Shown: piece after piece, positions 42,792 to 49,526 of the stretch
Numbering within the stretch: the stretch's first letter is position 1
Layout: the number at the start of each line of letters is the position of its first letter
NCBI RefSeq assembly: GCF_028890115.1
Contig: NZ_JARCJD010000006.1
Span: 124,001 to 188,000 of the forward strand
From: Phaeobacter sp. QD34_24
GTDB taxonomy: Bacteria; Pseudomonadota; Alphaproteobacteria; Rhodobacterales; Rhodobacteraceae
Length of the DNA stretch: 64,000 nt
Direction: 5' to 3'
Made by a program: the position numbers and the translations under genes
Notes under the pieces: generated by a model
Told to the model about the DNA's origin: nothing
What the model saw: the letters and a program-made list of their open reading frames with translations, nothing else
Databases searched by the model: none

Positions 42792-43337
42792 TTAGGCGGC
42801 GACCACCTGTTTGGAGGCGGCGTAGCTTGCGCAGGCCTCGATCACGCTCATCGGCAGCGGGCCAACCGCCCGCCCGGACATCAGCGCCATGTACTGCTGC
42901 CATAGGGCCTTGGCGGCAGAAGAAATCTGGGATTGGGCCGCCGCTGCGGCAGTGCCGCTTTGCCCCGCGCTTACCGGTGGGTTCTGCCACTTTGGGGCCA
43001 ACCCCATTTGCATGACTTGCTGCAAATGGCTTTGGGTTCCGGGCAAGCGGTCGCCCTGTAGTCCAATCCGGCGCTGTTCCCGATAGGCCATGCCCCGGTC
43101 GCTGCCCTCGATCGGCTTGGTCGGGGTGAGCGGTGTTTCTTTCTTGGACAGGGCCGTGAGGTGATAAACGGTATGGTCGCGCAGATCCGGATCGACACGG
43201 ATCGGACGATGAACCTTCAGTCCGTTCTTCCAAAGTGTATGGGGTTTATCCAGTGTCAGCATGACTCTTGTTGAACCTTTGGTTACCATTCCCATGGCGT
43301 CTTTGACGCCTGCCGCCCGGGACCGCTTCGTGTTCAC
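42792..43337 (-). CDS. Hypothetical protein
   Basis: 181-aa protein (or about 166 aa if it starts at the internal MGMVTKGSTRV). Not recognised. The N-terminal half looks like a small beta domain (VMLTLDKPHTLWKNGLKVHR); the middle is polar with RGMAYREQRRIGLQGDRLPG; the C-terminus is helical and rich in Ala/Gln (SSAAKALWQQYMALMSG). No signal peptide or membrane helix. It is convergent with ileS. Coding is supported by codon-position GC and the absence of better frames; function unknown. Confidence 0.6.
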   Translation of the reverse strand: MNTKRSRAAGVKDAMGMVTKGSTRVMLTLDKPHTLWKNGLKVHRPIRVDPDLRDHTVYHLTALSKKETPLTPTKPIEGSDRGMAYREQRRIGLQGDRLPGTQSHLQQVMQMGLAPKWQNPPVSAGQSGTAAAAAQSQISSAAKALWQQYMALMSGRAVGPLPMSVIEACASYAASKQVVAA

Positions 43338-43581
43338 AAAGGCTAATTGATGCTTAAGTCCGGGCTTTCCAGTTGTATTAAATTAGCAGATTCGCTGCAG
43401 GTCGCGCACCTGTGCCCTGGGAGAGGCGAGCAGGTCAGAGGGTTATCAGACCTATACCAAAGTGTATAAGCGCAGCGCTGTGCAGGTGCGCACTGTCGCA
43501 AGCCGCCAGGGCGCCAAGAGAGGCACCAGTAGAGGCGCCGGGGAAAATGGTACCAGGGAAGCAGGGGACGAAAGAAAGACA

Positions 43582-44064
43582 ATGGAGCGGCACCGCAGTG
43601 CATGCCTGCAAACGCCGGTGGGGTGCATCACTCTGATCGCGGCCGGAGAGGCGATCACCGAACTGTCCTGGAGTGCAGCGGGAACGGCGGCGGCCTCTGC
43701 AAGCGCGCAAGCCGATGATGTGCTGCGGCGCGGGATCGAACAGCTCGACGCCTATTTCGCAGGAGATCTGCGGATTTTCGATCTGCCGCTCTTGGTCGCG
43801 GGATCCGATTACCAGCGTGCGGTCTGTGCCGCGATCGCCGCGATCCCCTTTGGAGAGACCCGCAGCTATGGTCAATTGGCCGAGCAGCTGGGCAGTTCGG
43901 CGCAGGCGGTGGGCAATGCCTGTGGCGCCAACCCCATTCCCATAATCATTCCCTGCCACCGAGTGTTGGGCCGAAATGGTCTGGGAGGGTTTTCCGGCCA
44001 GGGGGGTGTGGAAACAAAAGTGGCCCTCCTGCGCCATGAAGGCGCGGCGGGCCTGTTGATTTGA
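43582..44064 (+). CDS. ogt: Methylated-DNA--[protein]-cysteine S-methyltransferase
   Basis: 160-aa suicide DNA-repair protein that removes the methyl group from O6-methylguanine. Active-site block ANPIPIIIPCHRVLGRNG contains the acceptor Cys in PCHR; the helix-turn-helix DNA-binding part is FGETRSYGQLAEQLG and AVGNACG. The ATG at 43582 (MERHRSACLQTPVG) is chosen since the family N-terminal strand starts here; the longer open frame adds low-complexity Arg/Gly sequence. The 244-bp gap upstream contains a TATAC-CAAAGT-GTATA palindrome (43453-43468) of uncertain meaning. Confidence 0.92.
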   Translation: MERHRSACLQTPVGCITLIAAGEAITELSWSAAGTAAASASAQADDVLRRGIEQLDAYFAGDLRIFDLPLLVAGSDYQRAVCAAIAAIPFGETRSYGQLAEQLGSSAQAVGNACGANPIPIIIPCHRVLGRNGLGGFSGQGGVETKVALLRHEGAAGLLI

Positions 44065-44129
44065 CAGGTGAGCGGGCAGCAGCGCTTGTAAGGTGACGCC
44101 GTTCGGAGCGCTACCGACCGATGAATTCG

Positions 44130-44768
44130 TCAGGAAAACAGGGTCTTCATCTGTTCGTATTCGGACATGGCACCGGTGCTGGATGGCGCGCCGTCGCCCG
44201 AGGCGAGGTCCAGCACCATGGCCTCCATATCGGCGCCACTGGGTGCGGCCGGTGCCGTCGCGGGGGCGTTCTCTGCGTCGACGATTTCCAGCGCAGTGGC
44301 GGGATCGCCTTCGCTGAGATTTTCGACCGAAAGCTTGAATTCGCCCAGTTCGTCGGATTCGAATTCCACCTTCAGGCCACCATGTTCACCGCTTTCAAAG
44401 GCGATCTTGATTTCACCCTGGTCGGTCTCGGCCTCGATTTCGACGCTCAGCCCGCCTTCATCCCGCGAGACTTCGATCTTGAATTCACCGGCTTCGATCT
44501 CAAATTCGAGCTTCAGCTTTATCTCGCCGAAGCTGCCGCTGAGCAGGGCATCGATCCCGGAGGCTGCCGGTGTTTCTGCAGGTGTCTTTGGGGGCGGCTG
44601 CGTGGCCTCCATCTTGGCGGCTTGCTTGGCGCGCCAGCCCCAGGCCTTGGCATGGTCGGGCGGGCCAGACTGTACGGCATGTTCATCCGAACCGTGACGA
44701 TGTTGGTGGTGATGCATGTGAATGGAGTGGGCGTTCGAATGGCCGCCCAGGGCGGAAAGCGCAGTCAT
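44130..44768 (-). CDS. Hypothetical acidic beta-repeat protein with His-rich N-terminus
   Basis: 212 aa; not recognised. Residues 10-30 contain nine histidines (HSIHMHHHQHRHG). After a Pro/Ala linker, residues 81-155 hold about six tandem repeats of 12-13 residues of the form G-[EL]-[IFL]-[KS]-[LIV]-x-[FIV]-E (GEIKLKLEFEI, GEFKIEV, GGLSVEIEAE, GEIKIAFESG, GGLKVEFESD, GEFKLSVEN), predicting an acidic antiparallel beta sheet. No signal peptide. ATG at 44768 has AGGAGA upstream. The His stretch and acidic strands suggest metal binding (inference only). Convergent with ogt. The 190-bp gap to pcs shows nothing clear. Confidence 0.65.
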   Translation of the reverse strand: MTALSALGGHSNAHSIHMHHHQHRHGSDEHAVQSGPPDHAKAWGWRAKQAAKMEATQPPPKTPAETPAASGIDALLSGSFGEIKLKLEFEIEAGEFKIEVSRDEGGLSVEIEAETDQGEIKIAFESGEHGGLKVEFESDELGEFKLSVENLSEGDPATALEIVDAENAPATAPAAPSGADMEAMVLDLASGDGAPSSTGAMSEYEQMKTLFS

Positions 44769-44958
44769 GTCGTGGTCTCCTGATGGGTCGTCACACGATC
44801 GGACGAGTGGGATTGAGGAGACATCATTGCAAATGGGGTTTAATTGCTGATGAGTTTGGGATTGCAAAACTGCACAGGATTTGAGTGAGCTTTGCCATGT
44901 ATTTGCAAGCTGCCGTTCTGTTTGACTTTTTTGACGTTCACCGCTGTGCGGGGCTGTC

Positions 44959-45654
44959 TCAGCTGCGCTTGGGTGGGATGATCTGCTGCAGGATGCCGAC
45001 AAACAGCAGGTAGAGAGAGGTCACCACCAACCCCCAATGCGCCCAGCTTTCGGGGTGGAAGTCGATCCAGGCTGCATAGCCCGCCAAGAGCGTCCAGATC
45101 AACGCGACGGGCAAAGAGACCTTGCGCCAGCGCTCAGTGCGCACCGGGTGAATGAACTTCAGCGGCAGGAACATGGCGATTGCCAGCAGCGTGACCAGCG
45201 CCAGGCTGGTCCAGTGGCTGGGCTCAAGGGCGAAGATCACCAGGACCAGCATGTTCCAGCATCCCGGAAAGCCGGAAAAGGAATTGTCCTTGGTCTTCAT
45301 CCGGGTGTCGGCGAAATACATCGCGCTGGCAAAGGTGATCACGATGATGGCGAACCAGCCGGTCCAGCCCGCCATAAGCCCGGATTGGAACAGGGCAAAG
45401 GCCGGGATGAAGACATAGGTGAGGTAGTCGATGATCAGGTCCAGCAGCACCCCGTCGAACTGCGGCGCATAGCGTTTGACGTGATAATGGCGCGCCAGCG
45501 GCCCGTCGATACCGTCCACGGCAAAGGCGACCACCAGCCAGAGGAACATCAGGCTCCACTCGCCCTTGGTCGCCGCCAGCATGGCCAGCATGGCAAAGAC
45601 GGCGCCGGTGGCGGTCAGAAGATGGACAAGGATGGCGCGGATCTGAGGTCTCAT
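44959..45654 (-). CDS. pcs: Phosphatidylcholine synthase
   Basis: 231-aa inner-membrane CDP-alcohol phosphatidyltransferase that joins CDP-diacylglycerol and choline to make phosphatidylcholine. The catalytic motif DG-x2-AR-x12-G-x3-D-x3-D of bacterial Pcs is complete: D50 G51, A54 R55, G68, D72, D76 (in VDGIDGPLARHYHVKRY and FDGVLLDLIIDYLTY). About seven to eight hydrophobic segments follow, as expected. Pcs is typical of alphaproteobacteria that live with hosts or marine algae and obtain choline. Downstream of the 59-aa reading frame on the same strand (39 bp apart). Confidence 0.92.
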   Translation of the reverse strand: MRPQIRAILVHLLTATGAVFAMLAMLAATKGEWSLMFLWLVVAFAVDGIDGPLARHYHVKRYAPQFDGVLLDLIIDYLTYVFIPAFALFQSGLMAGWTGWFAIIVITFASAMYFADTRMKTKDNSFSGFPGCWNMLVLVIFALEPSHWTSLALVTLLAIAMFLPLKFIHPVRTERWRKVSLPVALIWTLLAGYAAWIDFHPESWAHWGLVVTSLYLLFVGILQQIIPPKRS

Positions 45655-45693
45655 TCATCCGTGATGGCGAATTTGCCTCAGGCCCGCAAGGGT

Positions 45694-45873
45694 TCAATGC
45701 AGGGTTTTGTTCCCCTGCGGCCCTGCATCGGCAAAGAGGCGCAACTCTTCGGCGATGGCATCGGGCGTGGGCCACTGCGTGACAGGGACCGAGCGCGGGC
45801 AGCGAATGCGCGAAACAGGCGGTGCGGGCACGGCGGGTGCCTGGTCGAGGAAGAGGGCCGAATCGTGAAACAT
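45694..45873 (-). CDS. Putative 59-aa small protein upstream of pcs
   Basis: A short frame starting MFHDSALFLDQAPAVPAPPV and ending DAGPQGNKTLH, with AAAGGATG about 6 nt before the ATG, placed 39 bp upstream of pcs on the same strand. The C-terminal half has a plausible amphipathic helix (DAIAEELRLFADA). A longer overlapping frame (45678-45962) in another phase gives Arg/Pro/Ser-rich sequence and is less likely. No family recognised; it may be a leader peptide or a small protein co-transcribed with pcs. Confidence 0.5.
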   Translation of the reverse strand: MFHDSALFLDQAPAVPAPPVSRIRCPRSVPVTQWPTPDAIAEELRLFADAGPQGNKTLH

Positions 45874-46009
45874 GGGAGCATCCTTTCTGGAGCGGGAGTG
45901 TCCATAAAAGCCCCGGACGTGGTTAAGGACAGGTTGCGGATTGCCGTCGAATTATCTTGCATTTTAAGGATGTTGCGGGTCGTCCGGCCATCTTGGTGAC
46001 AAGTCTTTC

Positions 46010-46029
46010 ACATTCCGTGGGTGGAATGT
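46010..46029. promoter_or_regulatory. Perfect inverted repeat upstream of the methyltransferase gene (operator candidate)
   Basis: ACATTCC-GTGGGT-GGAATGT, 7-bp perfect arms with a 6-bp spacer, 54 bp upstream of the methyltransferase ATG and in the 210-bp divergent gap with the 59-aa frame. Size and symmetry fit a dimeric regulator site. The regulator is unknown. Confidence 0.4.
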
Positions 46030-46083
46030 AACATTTTCAGCAACCCGATAGCGTTGTCGGGGCGACCTTGGAGGAGAAATCGG

Positions 46084-46695
46084 ATGACAGATCGCAAGGC
46101 GCACTGGAACGCTGTCTATACCCGGAAAGATCGCTCGGAGGTCAGCTGGTATCAGGCCCATCCCGAGGCCTCCTTGAAGGCGCTTTCTCTGGTCGGCAGG
46201 CAGGACGTGCCCTTTGTGGATATTGGCGGTGGGGCCTCGGATCTGGCGAAGATCCTGTCAGAGCGCGGATGGCGGGATCTGACCGTGCTGGACATTTCCG
46301 AGGCTGCCCTTGCGGTTGCCGGGCGCAGGTTGGGAGAACAGGCCGCAGGCGTTGCTTGGATCGTTGCCAATATCACCGACTGGACACCGCCGCGCCGCTA
46401 TGAGGTCTGGCATGACCGCGCGGTCTTTCACTTCCTGACCGATGAGAAGGACAGGGCAGCCTATGTTGCGGCTCTGAAAGCCGGGGTGTGCTCTGGCGGG
46501 CATGTGATCCTTGCCACTTTCGCACCGGACGGGCCGGAGAAATGCAGCGGCTTGCCGGTCCGCAGGTATTCCGCCGGTCAGTTGGCGGCGGAGCTAGGCT
46601 CCGAATTCGATCTGCGTCATCACTGGCGGGAGATGCATGAGGCGCCCGGAGGCGCAGAACAGTCCTTTACCTGGACGGTCTTTCAGCGTCGCTGA
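46084..46695 (+). CDS. Class I SAM-dependent methyltransferase
   Basis: 203-aa protein of the Methyltransf_25/TehB-like group. SAM-binding motif I is VPFVDIGGGASDLAKIL (about 43-59), motif II acidic residue in LTVLDISEAAL, and motif with WHDRAVFHFLTDEKDR (about 112-127). The ATG at 46084 follows GGAGGAGAAAT. The substrate is unknown; similar proteins are annotated as thiopurine or generic methyltransferases. It stands alone, convergent with xerC. Confidence 0.8.
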   Translation: MTDRKAHWNAVYTRKDRSEVSWYQAHPEASLKALSLVGRQDVPFVDIGGGASDLAKILSERGWRDLTVLDISEAALAVAGRRLGEQAAGVAWIVANITDWTPPRRYEVWHDRAVFHFLTDEKDRAAYVAALKAGVCSGGHVILATFAPDGPEKCSGLPVRRYSAGQLAAELGSEFDLRHHWREMHEAPGGAEQSFTWTVFQRR

Positions 46696-46723
46696 ATGAG
46701 GTCCGCACGCCTGTCAGCGCGTC

Positions 46724-47644
46724 TTACGCCTTGGGATGGCTCCGGTTGTAGACCTCCATCAGATGCGCCGTATCCACCGCCGTATAGGCTTGGGTGGTCG
46801 AGAGCGAGGCATGCCCCAGAAGCTCTTGTATGGCGCGCAGATCTCCACCTGCTTCCAGCAGATGGGTGGCAAAGCTGTGGCGCAGCGCATGGGGCGTGGC
46901 CGAGGCGGGCAGGCCCAGCTGGGCGCGGGTCTTGGCCATGACACCCTGGATCTGGCGGGGGTTGAGGGCACCACCGCGCACCCCGCGAAACAGCGGGCTG
47001 TCCTTGTCCTGCGGGTGCGGGCACAGGCGCAGGTAGCGATCGACTGCGGCGCGCGCGGCGGGGATCACCGGGACCACGCGCTCCTTGTCGCCCTTGCCGG
47101 TGATGCGCAGCACCTCGGGCAGGGGGGCATCGCAGCCCCTGAGGCCAAGCGCTTCGGAAATCCGCAGGCCGCAGCCATAGAGCAGGGTCACCACAGCCAC
47201 GTCGCGGGCGGCGACCCAGTCGGTGCTGGATTGCAGCTCAACCGTTTCAAGGACCGCGCGGGCGGCATCCTCGGCCAGGGGGCGGGGCAGTTTCTTCTGG
47301 AACTTCGGCGCCCGGGCGGCCAGCACGGCGGTGGGTTCGAACCCTTCGCGCGCGGCCAGCCAGCGGTAGAAATTCTTCACCGACGAGAGCTTGCGCGCCA
47401 GCGAGCGCGCGCCGGTGCCCGCGTTGCGTTCCGAGGCCATCCAGGCCCGCATATCGGCGGTGGAGATCCGCGCCAGCGCGCCGAGACCCTGCGGCGCACC
47501 GTGATGGGTGCTCATGAAGGCCAGAAAACCGCTTACATCCGCGCGATAGGCGGTGATGGTGTTGTCAGAGGCGCCCCCCAGTGCGCTCAACCCCTCCAGC
47601 CAGTGCTGAAGGGCGTCGCGGCACGCCGGAGAGATCAGGTTCAT
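46724..47644 (-). CDS. xerC: Tyrosine recombinase XerC
   Basis: 306-aa site-specific recombinase that with XerD resolves chromosome dimers at dif. Catalytic residues: Arg in YGCGLRISEALGLRG, Lys in TGKGDKERVVPV, His and Arg in HALRHSFATHLL, His in LGHASLSTTQAYT and the Tyr nucleophile in that last motif. The N-terminal SAM-like core-binding domain covers about 1-95. The ATG at 47644 overlaps the DUF484 stop (ATGA), the conserved dapF-DUF484-xerC style coupling. Confidence 0.93.
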   Translation of the reverse strand: MNLISPACRDALQHWLEGLSALGGASDNTITAYRADVSGFLAFMSTHHGAPQGLGALARISTADMRAWMASERNAGTGARSLARKLSSVKNFYRWLAAREGFEPTAVLAARAPKFQKKLPRPLAEDAARAVLETVELQSSTDWVAARDVAVVTLLYGCGLRISEALGLRGCDAPLPEVLRITGKGDKERVVPVIPAARAAVDRYLRLCPHPQDKDSPLFRGVRGGALNPRQIQGVMAKTRAQLGLPASATPHALRHSFATHLLEAGGDLRAIQELLGHASLSTTQAYTAVDTAHLMEVYNRSHPKA

Positions 47645-48351
47645 GCCAGCCAGCGGCGCATGGTGCGTTCGAAGACGCTGGCAAAGAAGGCCAGAAGATC
47701 GGTGCCTTGCTGGGGCGAGAACTGATGCGGGTCTTCCGCCCCCAGCACCAGCATGCCGGGCAGGCGGCCAGGGCCGAAATCCAAGACCAGGCAGGCCTCG
47801 GAGCGGATCCATTCCGCCTTGGTGCCATAGATCCGCGCGCTGCCGTTTTGTACCTGGCGCAGGCTGATCTGCCGATCGGTGCCGCCCCGGCTGCCTGCGG
47901 CGGCATAGTCCGCAACGAACCCCGGAGCCACCGGTTTCAGCACATCGCCGATGCGTTCGGCGGCACTATTGCCATCTTCCTGTCGGGTTTCCAGCACCAG
48001 GGCCAGCGCATCGACCCGCAGGATCTCGGCCATATCCTGGTTGAGACTGGCCAGGAAGCCGGGGAAATCCTCGGGATCCAGCAGGCGCAGGATGGCGCGG
48101 TGGATCTGGTTGGTGCCCGCGAGGTTTTCGTAAGCGGCGGCGATCACCGAGCGGTGGGTGTCCTCCAGCCGGTCCAGCCGTGCCTCCAGCCGTTCCATGG
48201 CAATGCCGCGCAGATCGACGATATTTGTCCCCATGGCGCGCTCATTGGCGCTGACGAGGGCGTTCATCAGATTCGGGTCTTCCAGAACCGCATCCGGTTT
48301 TTCCAGAATCGCGGCGCGGAGGGCGTCATCAAGGGGGGCACTGCTGCTCAT
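47641..48351 (-). CDS. DUF484 family protein
   Basis: 236-aa cytoplasmic protein with a GAF-like C-terminal domain (EAACLVLDFGPGRLPGMLVL-type core around 185-205 and GAEDPHQFSPQQGTDLLAFF). The N-terminal half is helical with MERLEARLDRLEDTHRSVI (coiled coil). DUF484 genes are a standing neighbour of xerC; function is unknown but a signalling or regulatory role is assumed. Start at 48351 (MSSSAPLDDALRAAILEKPD) is the family start; the longer frame enters repeat copy 3. Confidence 0.85.
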   Translation of the reverse strand: MSSSAPLDDALRAAILEKPDAVLEDPNLMNALVSANERAMGTNIVDLRGIAMERLEARLDRLEDTHRSVIAAAYENLAGTNQIHRAILRLLDPEDFPGFLASLNQDMAEILRVDALALVLETRQEDGNSAAERIGDVLKPVAPGFVADYAAAGSRGGTDRQISLRQVQNGSARIYGTKAEWIRSEACLVLDFGPGRLPGMLVLGAEDPHQFSPQQGTDLLAFFASVFERTMRRWLA

Positions 48352-48460
48352 GTAGGAACCTCTGCTGGGTCTTTGGCCCGGGTTATAGCATGGGTTTTGG
48401 CGGATGCCGGCGAAAAATGTGGTAGTGAGGGAAAATCGCCGAGATGTCTTGGGCGCGAGA

Positions 48461-48695
48461 CAGGGGAGGCTCCCGCCCACTGCGGGACAGTCGGAGACTG
48501 GCCCTTGCCGGTTGGGCCGGGCGCCGGGCTGACGCCCGGCGGGGCGGTCCTTGCGGACCTATTGTTGTGCGGAGAAGCGTTTGAGGGGGCGGTCTGCCCC
48601 CTCGAAAGCGCCCTATCGATTGTGTTTGAAGAGGCCGCGTCAAGGGTGGATCGCGCGCTGCGCGACCGCTGTCGCGGCCCTTGACCCGGCATTCT
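48461..48695. repeat. Dispersed structured intergenic element, copy 3 (right arm missing)
   Basis: In the 414-bp gap between the transaldolase and DUF484 genes. Left end GGCTCCCGCCC (48468-48478); GTTGGGCC and hairpin CGCCGGGC-TGAC-GCCCGGCG (48522-48541); hairpin GAGGGGGC-GGTCT-GCCCCCTC (48583-48603); spacer close to that of copy 1; core TCAAGGG (48640) to CCCTTGA (48678) enclosing TCGCGC-GCT-GCGCGA and CCGC-TGTC-GCGG. The inverted right unit seen in copies 1, 2 and 4 is absent; the transaldolase terminator follows instead. Confidence 0.83.
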
Positions 48696-48710
48696 GGGCC
48701 TTGCGGCATG

Positions 48711-48738
48711 AAAAAGGCGCCCTGAACCAGAGCGCCTT
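48711..48738 (-). terminator. Rho-independent terminator of the transaldolase gene
   Basis: On the minus strand AAGGCGC and GCGCCTT pair around an 11-nt loop and are followed by a T-run (the A5 at 48711-48715 on the plus strand), starting 28 bp after the transaldolase stop. Confidence 0.75.
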
Positions 48739-48765
48739 GTCAGATCGGGTATGCTGACCGTTCGA

Positions 48766-49419
48766 TCAGAGGATCTTGATGTCAGCCGCCTTGATGTCGG
48801 CGAGGAAGGCATCAAGGCCCTTGTCGGTCAGCGGGTGATTGACCATGGATTTGATCACGGCGGGCGGGGCGGTGATCACGTCGGCGCCGATACGGGCAGA
48901 GTCCAGAACGTGATTCACGGTGCGGATCGAAGCGGCGAGGATCTCGGTCTCAAACCCGTAGTTGTCGTAGATGGTGCGGATGTCCTCGATCAGCTCCATG
49001 CCATCGAGGTTGATATCGTCCAGGCGCCCGATGAAGGGAGAGATGAAGGTCGCACCCGCCTTGGCCGCCAGAAGCGCCTGGTTGGCGGAGAAGCAGAGGG
49101 TGACGTTGACCATGTGGCCGTCGTCGGACAGCACCTTGCAGGCCTTCAGGCCATCCCAGGTCAGCGGCACCTTGACGGCGATATTCTCGGCGATCTCCAC
49201 CAGCTTGCGCCCTTCGGCGATCATGGTCTCGGCGTCGGTCGCGGTCACTTCGGCGGAGACGGGGCCGTCGACCAGATCGCAGATCTCCTTGGTGACCTCG
49301 ATGATGTCGCGGCCGGATTTCTTGATCAGCGAGGGGTTGGTGGTGACACCATCCACCATGCCAAGGTCGTTGAGTTCGGCAATGGCATCGATTTCGGCGG
49401 TATCTACGAAGAATTTCAT
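48766..49419 (-). CDS. Transaldolase (fructose-6-phosphate aldolase type)
   Basis: 217-aa single-domain transaldolase of the short TalC/FsaA class. [20 protein letters not shown] at the N-terminus, [15 protein letters not shown] (about 22-36), and the Schiff-base lysine in [11 protein letters not shown] (about 85). Length is the usual for this class (E. coli TalA/B are about 316 aa). It exchanges dihydroxyacetone units between sugar phosphates in the pentose phosphate pathway, or acts as a fructose-6-phosphate aldolase. Transcribed divergently from priA with 107 bp between. Confidence 0.92.
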   Translation of the reverse strand: MKFFVDTAEIDAIAELNDLGMVDGVTTNPSLIKKSGRDIIEVTKEICDLVDGPVSAEVTATDAETMIAEGRKLVEIAENIAVKVPLTWDGLKACKVLSDDGHMVNVTLCFSANQALLAAKAGATFISPFIGRLDDINLDGMELIEDIRTIYDNYGFETEILAASIRTVNHVLDSARIGADVITAPPAVIKSMVNHPLTDKGLDAFLADIKAADIKIL

Positions 49420-49526
49420 CTGACGTAATCCTCTGGCGTGGGTTGGCCTTGTTTAGACTAGCCTTTACCTCATGGGAGAGGCATTAAAAAGCCCCGGCGG
49501 GGCGCTGGGGCGGAAGGTAGGCAGCG

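Noticed and set aside
43453-43468. TATAC-CAAAGT-GTATA palindrome upstream of ogt as an operator
   Set aside because: Arms of 5 bp are too short to stand alone, and part of the sequence (CCAAAGTGTAT) recurs inside the neighbouring gene, suggesting chance.
45678-45962. 94-codon minus-strand frame upstream of pcs
   Set aside because: Overlaps the 59-codon frame in another phase, is rich in Arg/Pro/Ser and lacks a ribosome-binding site.
49486-49503. GCCCC-GGC-GGGGC hairpin followed by T5 on the minus strand, as a terminator
   Set aside because: The stem has only 5 bp and it lies between two divergent genes, where no transcript should end; kept only as a possible relic.
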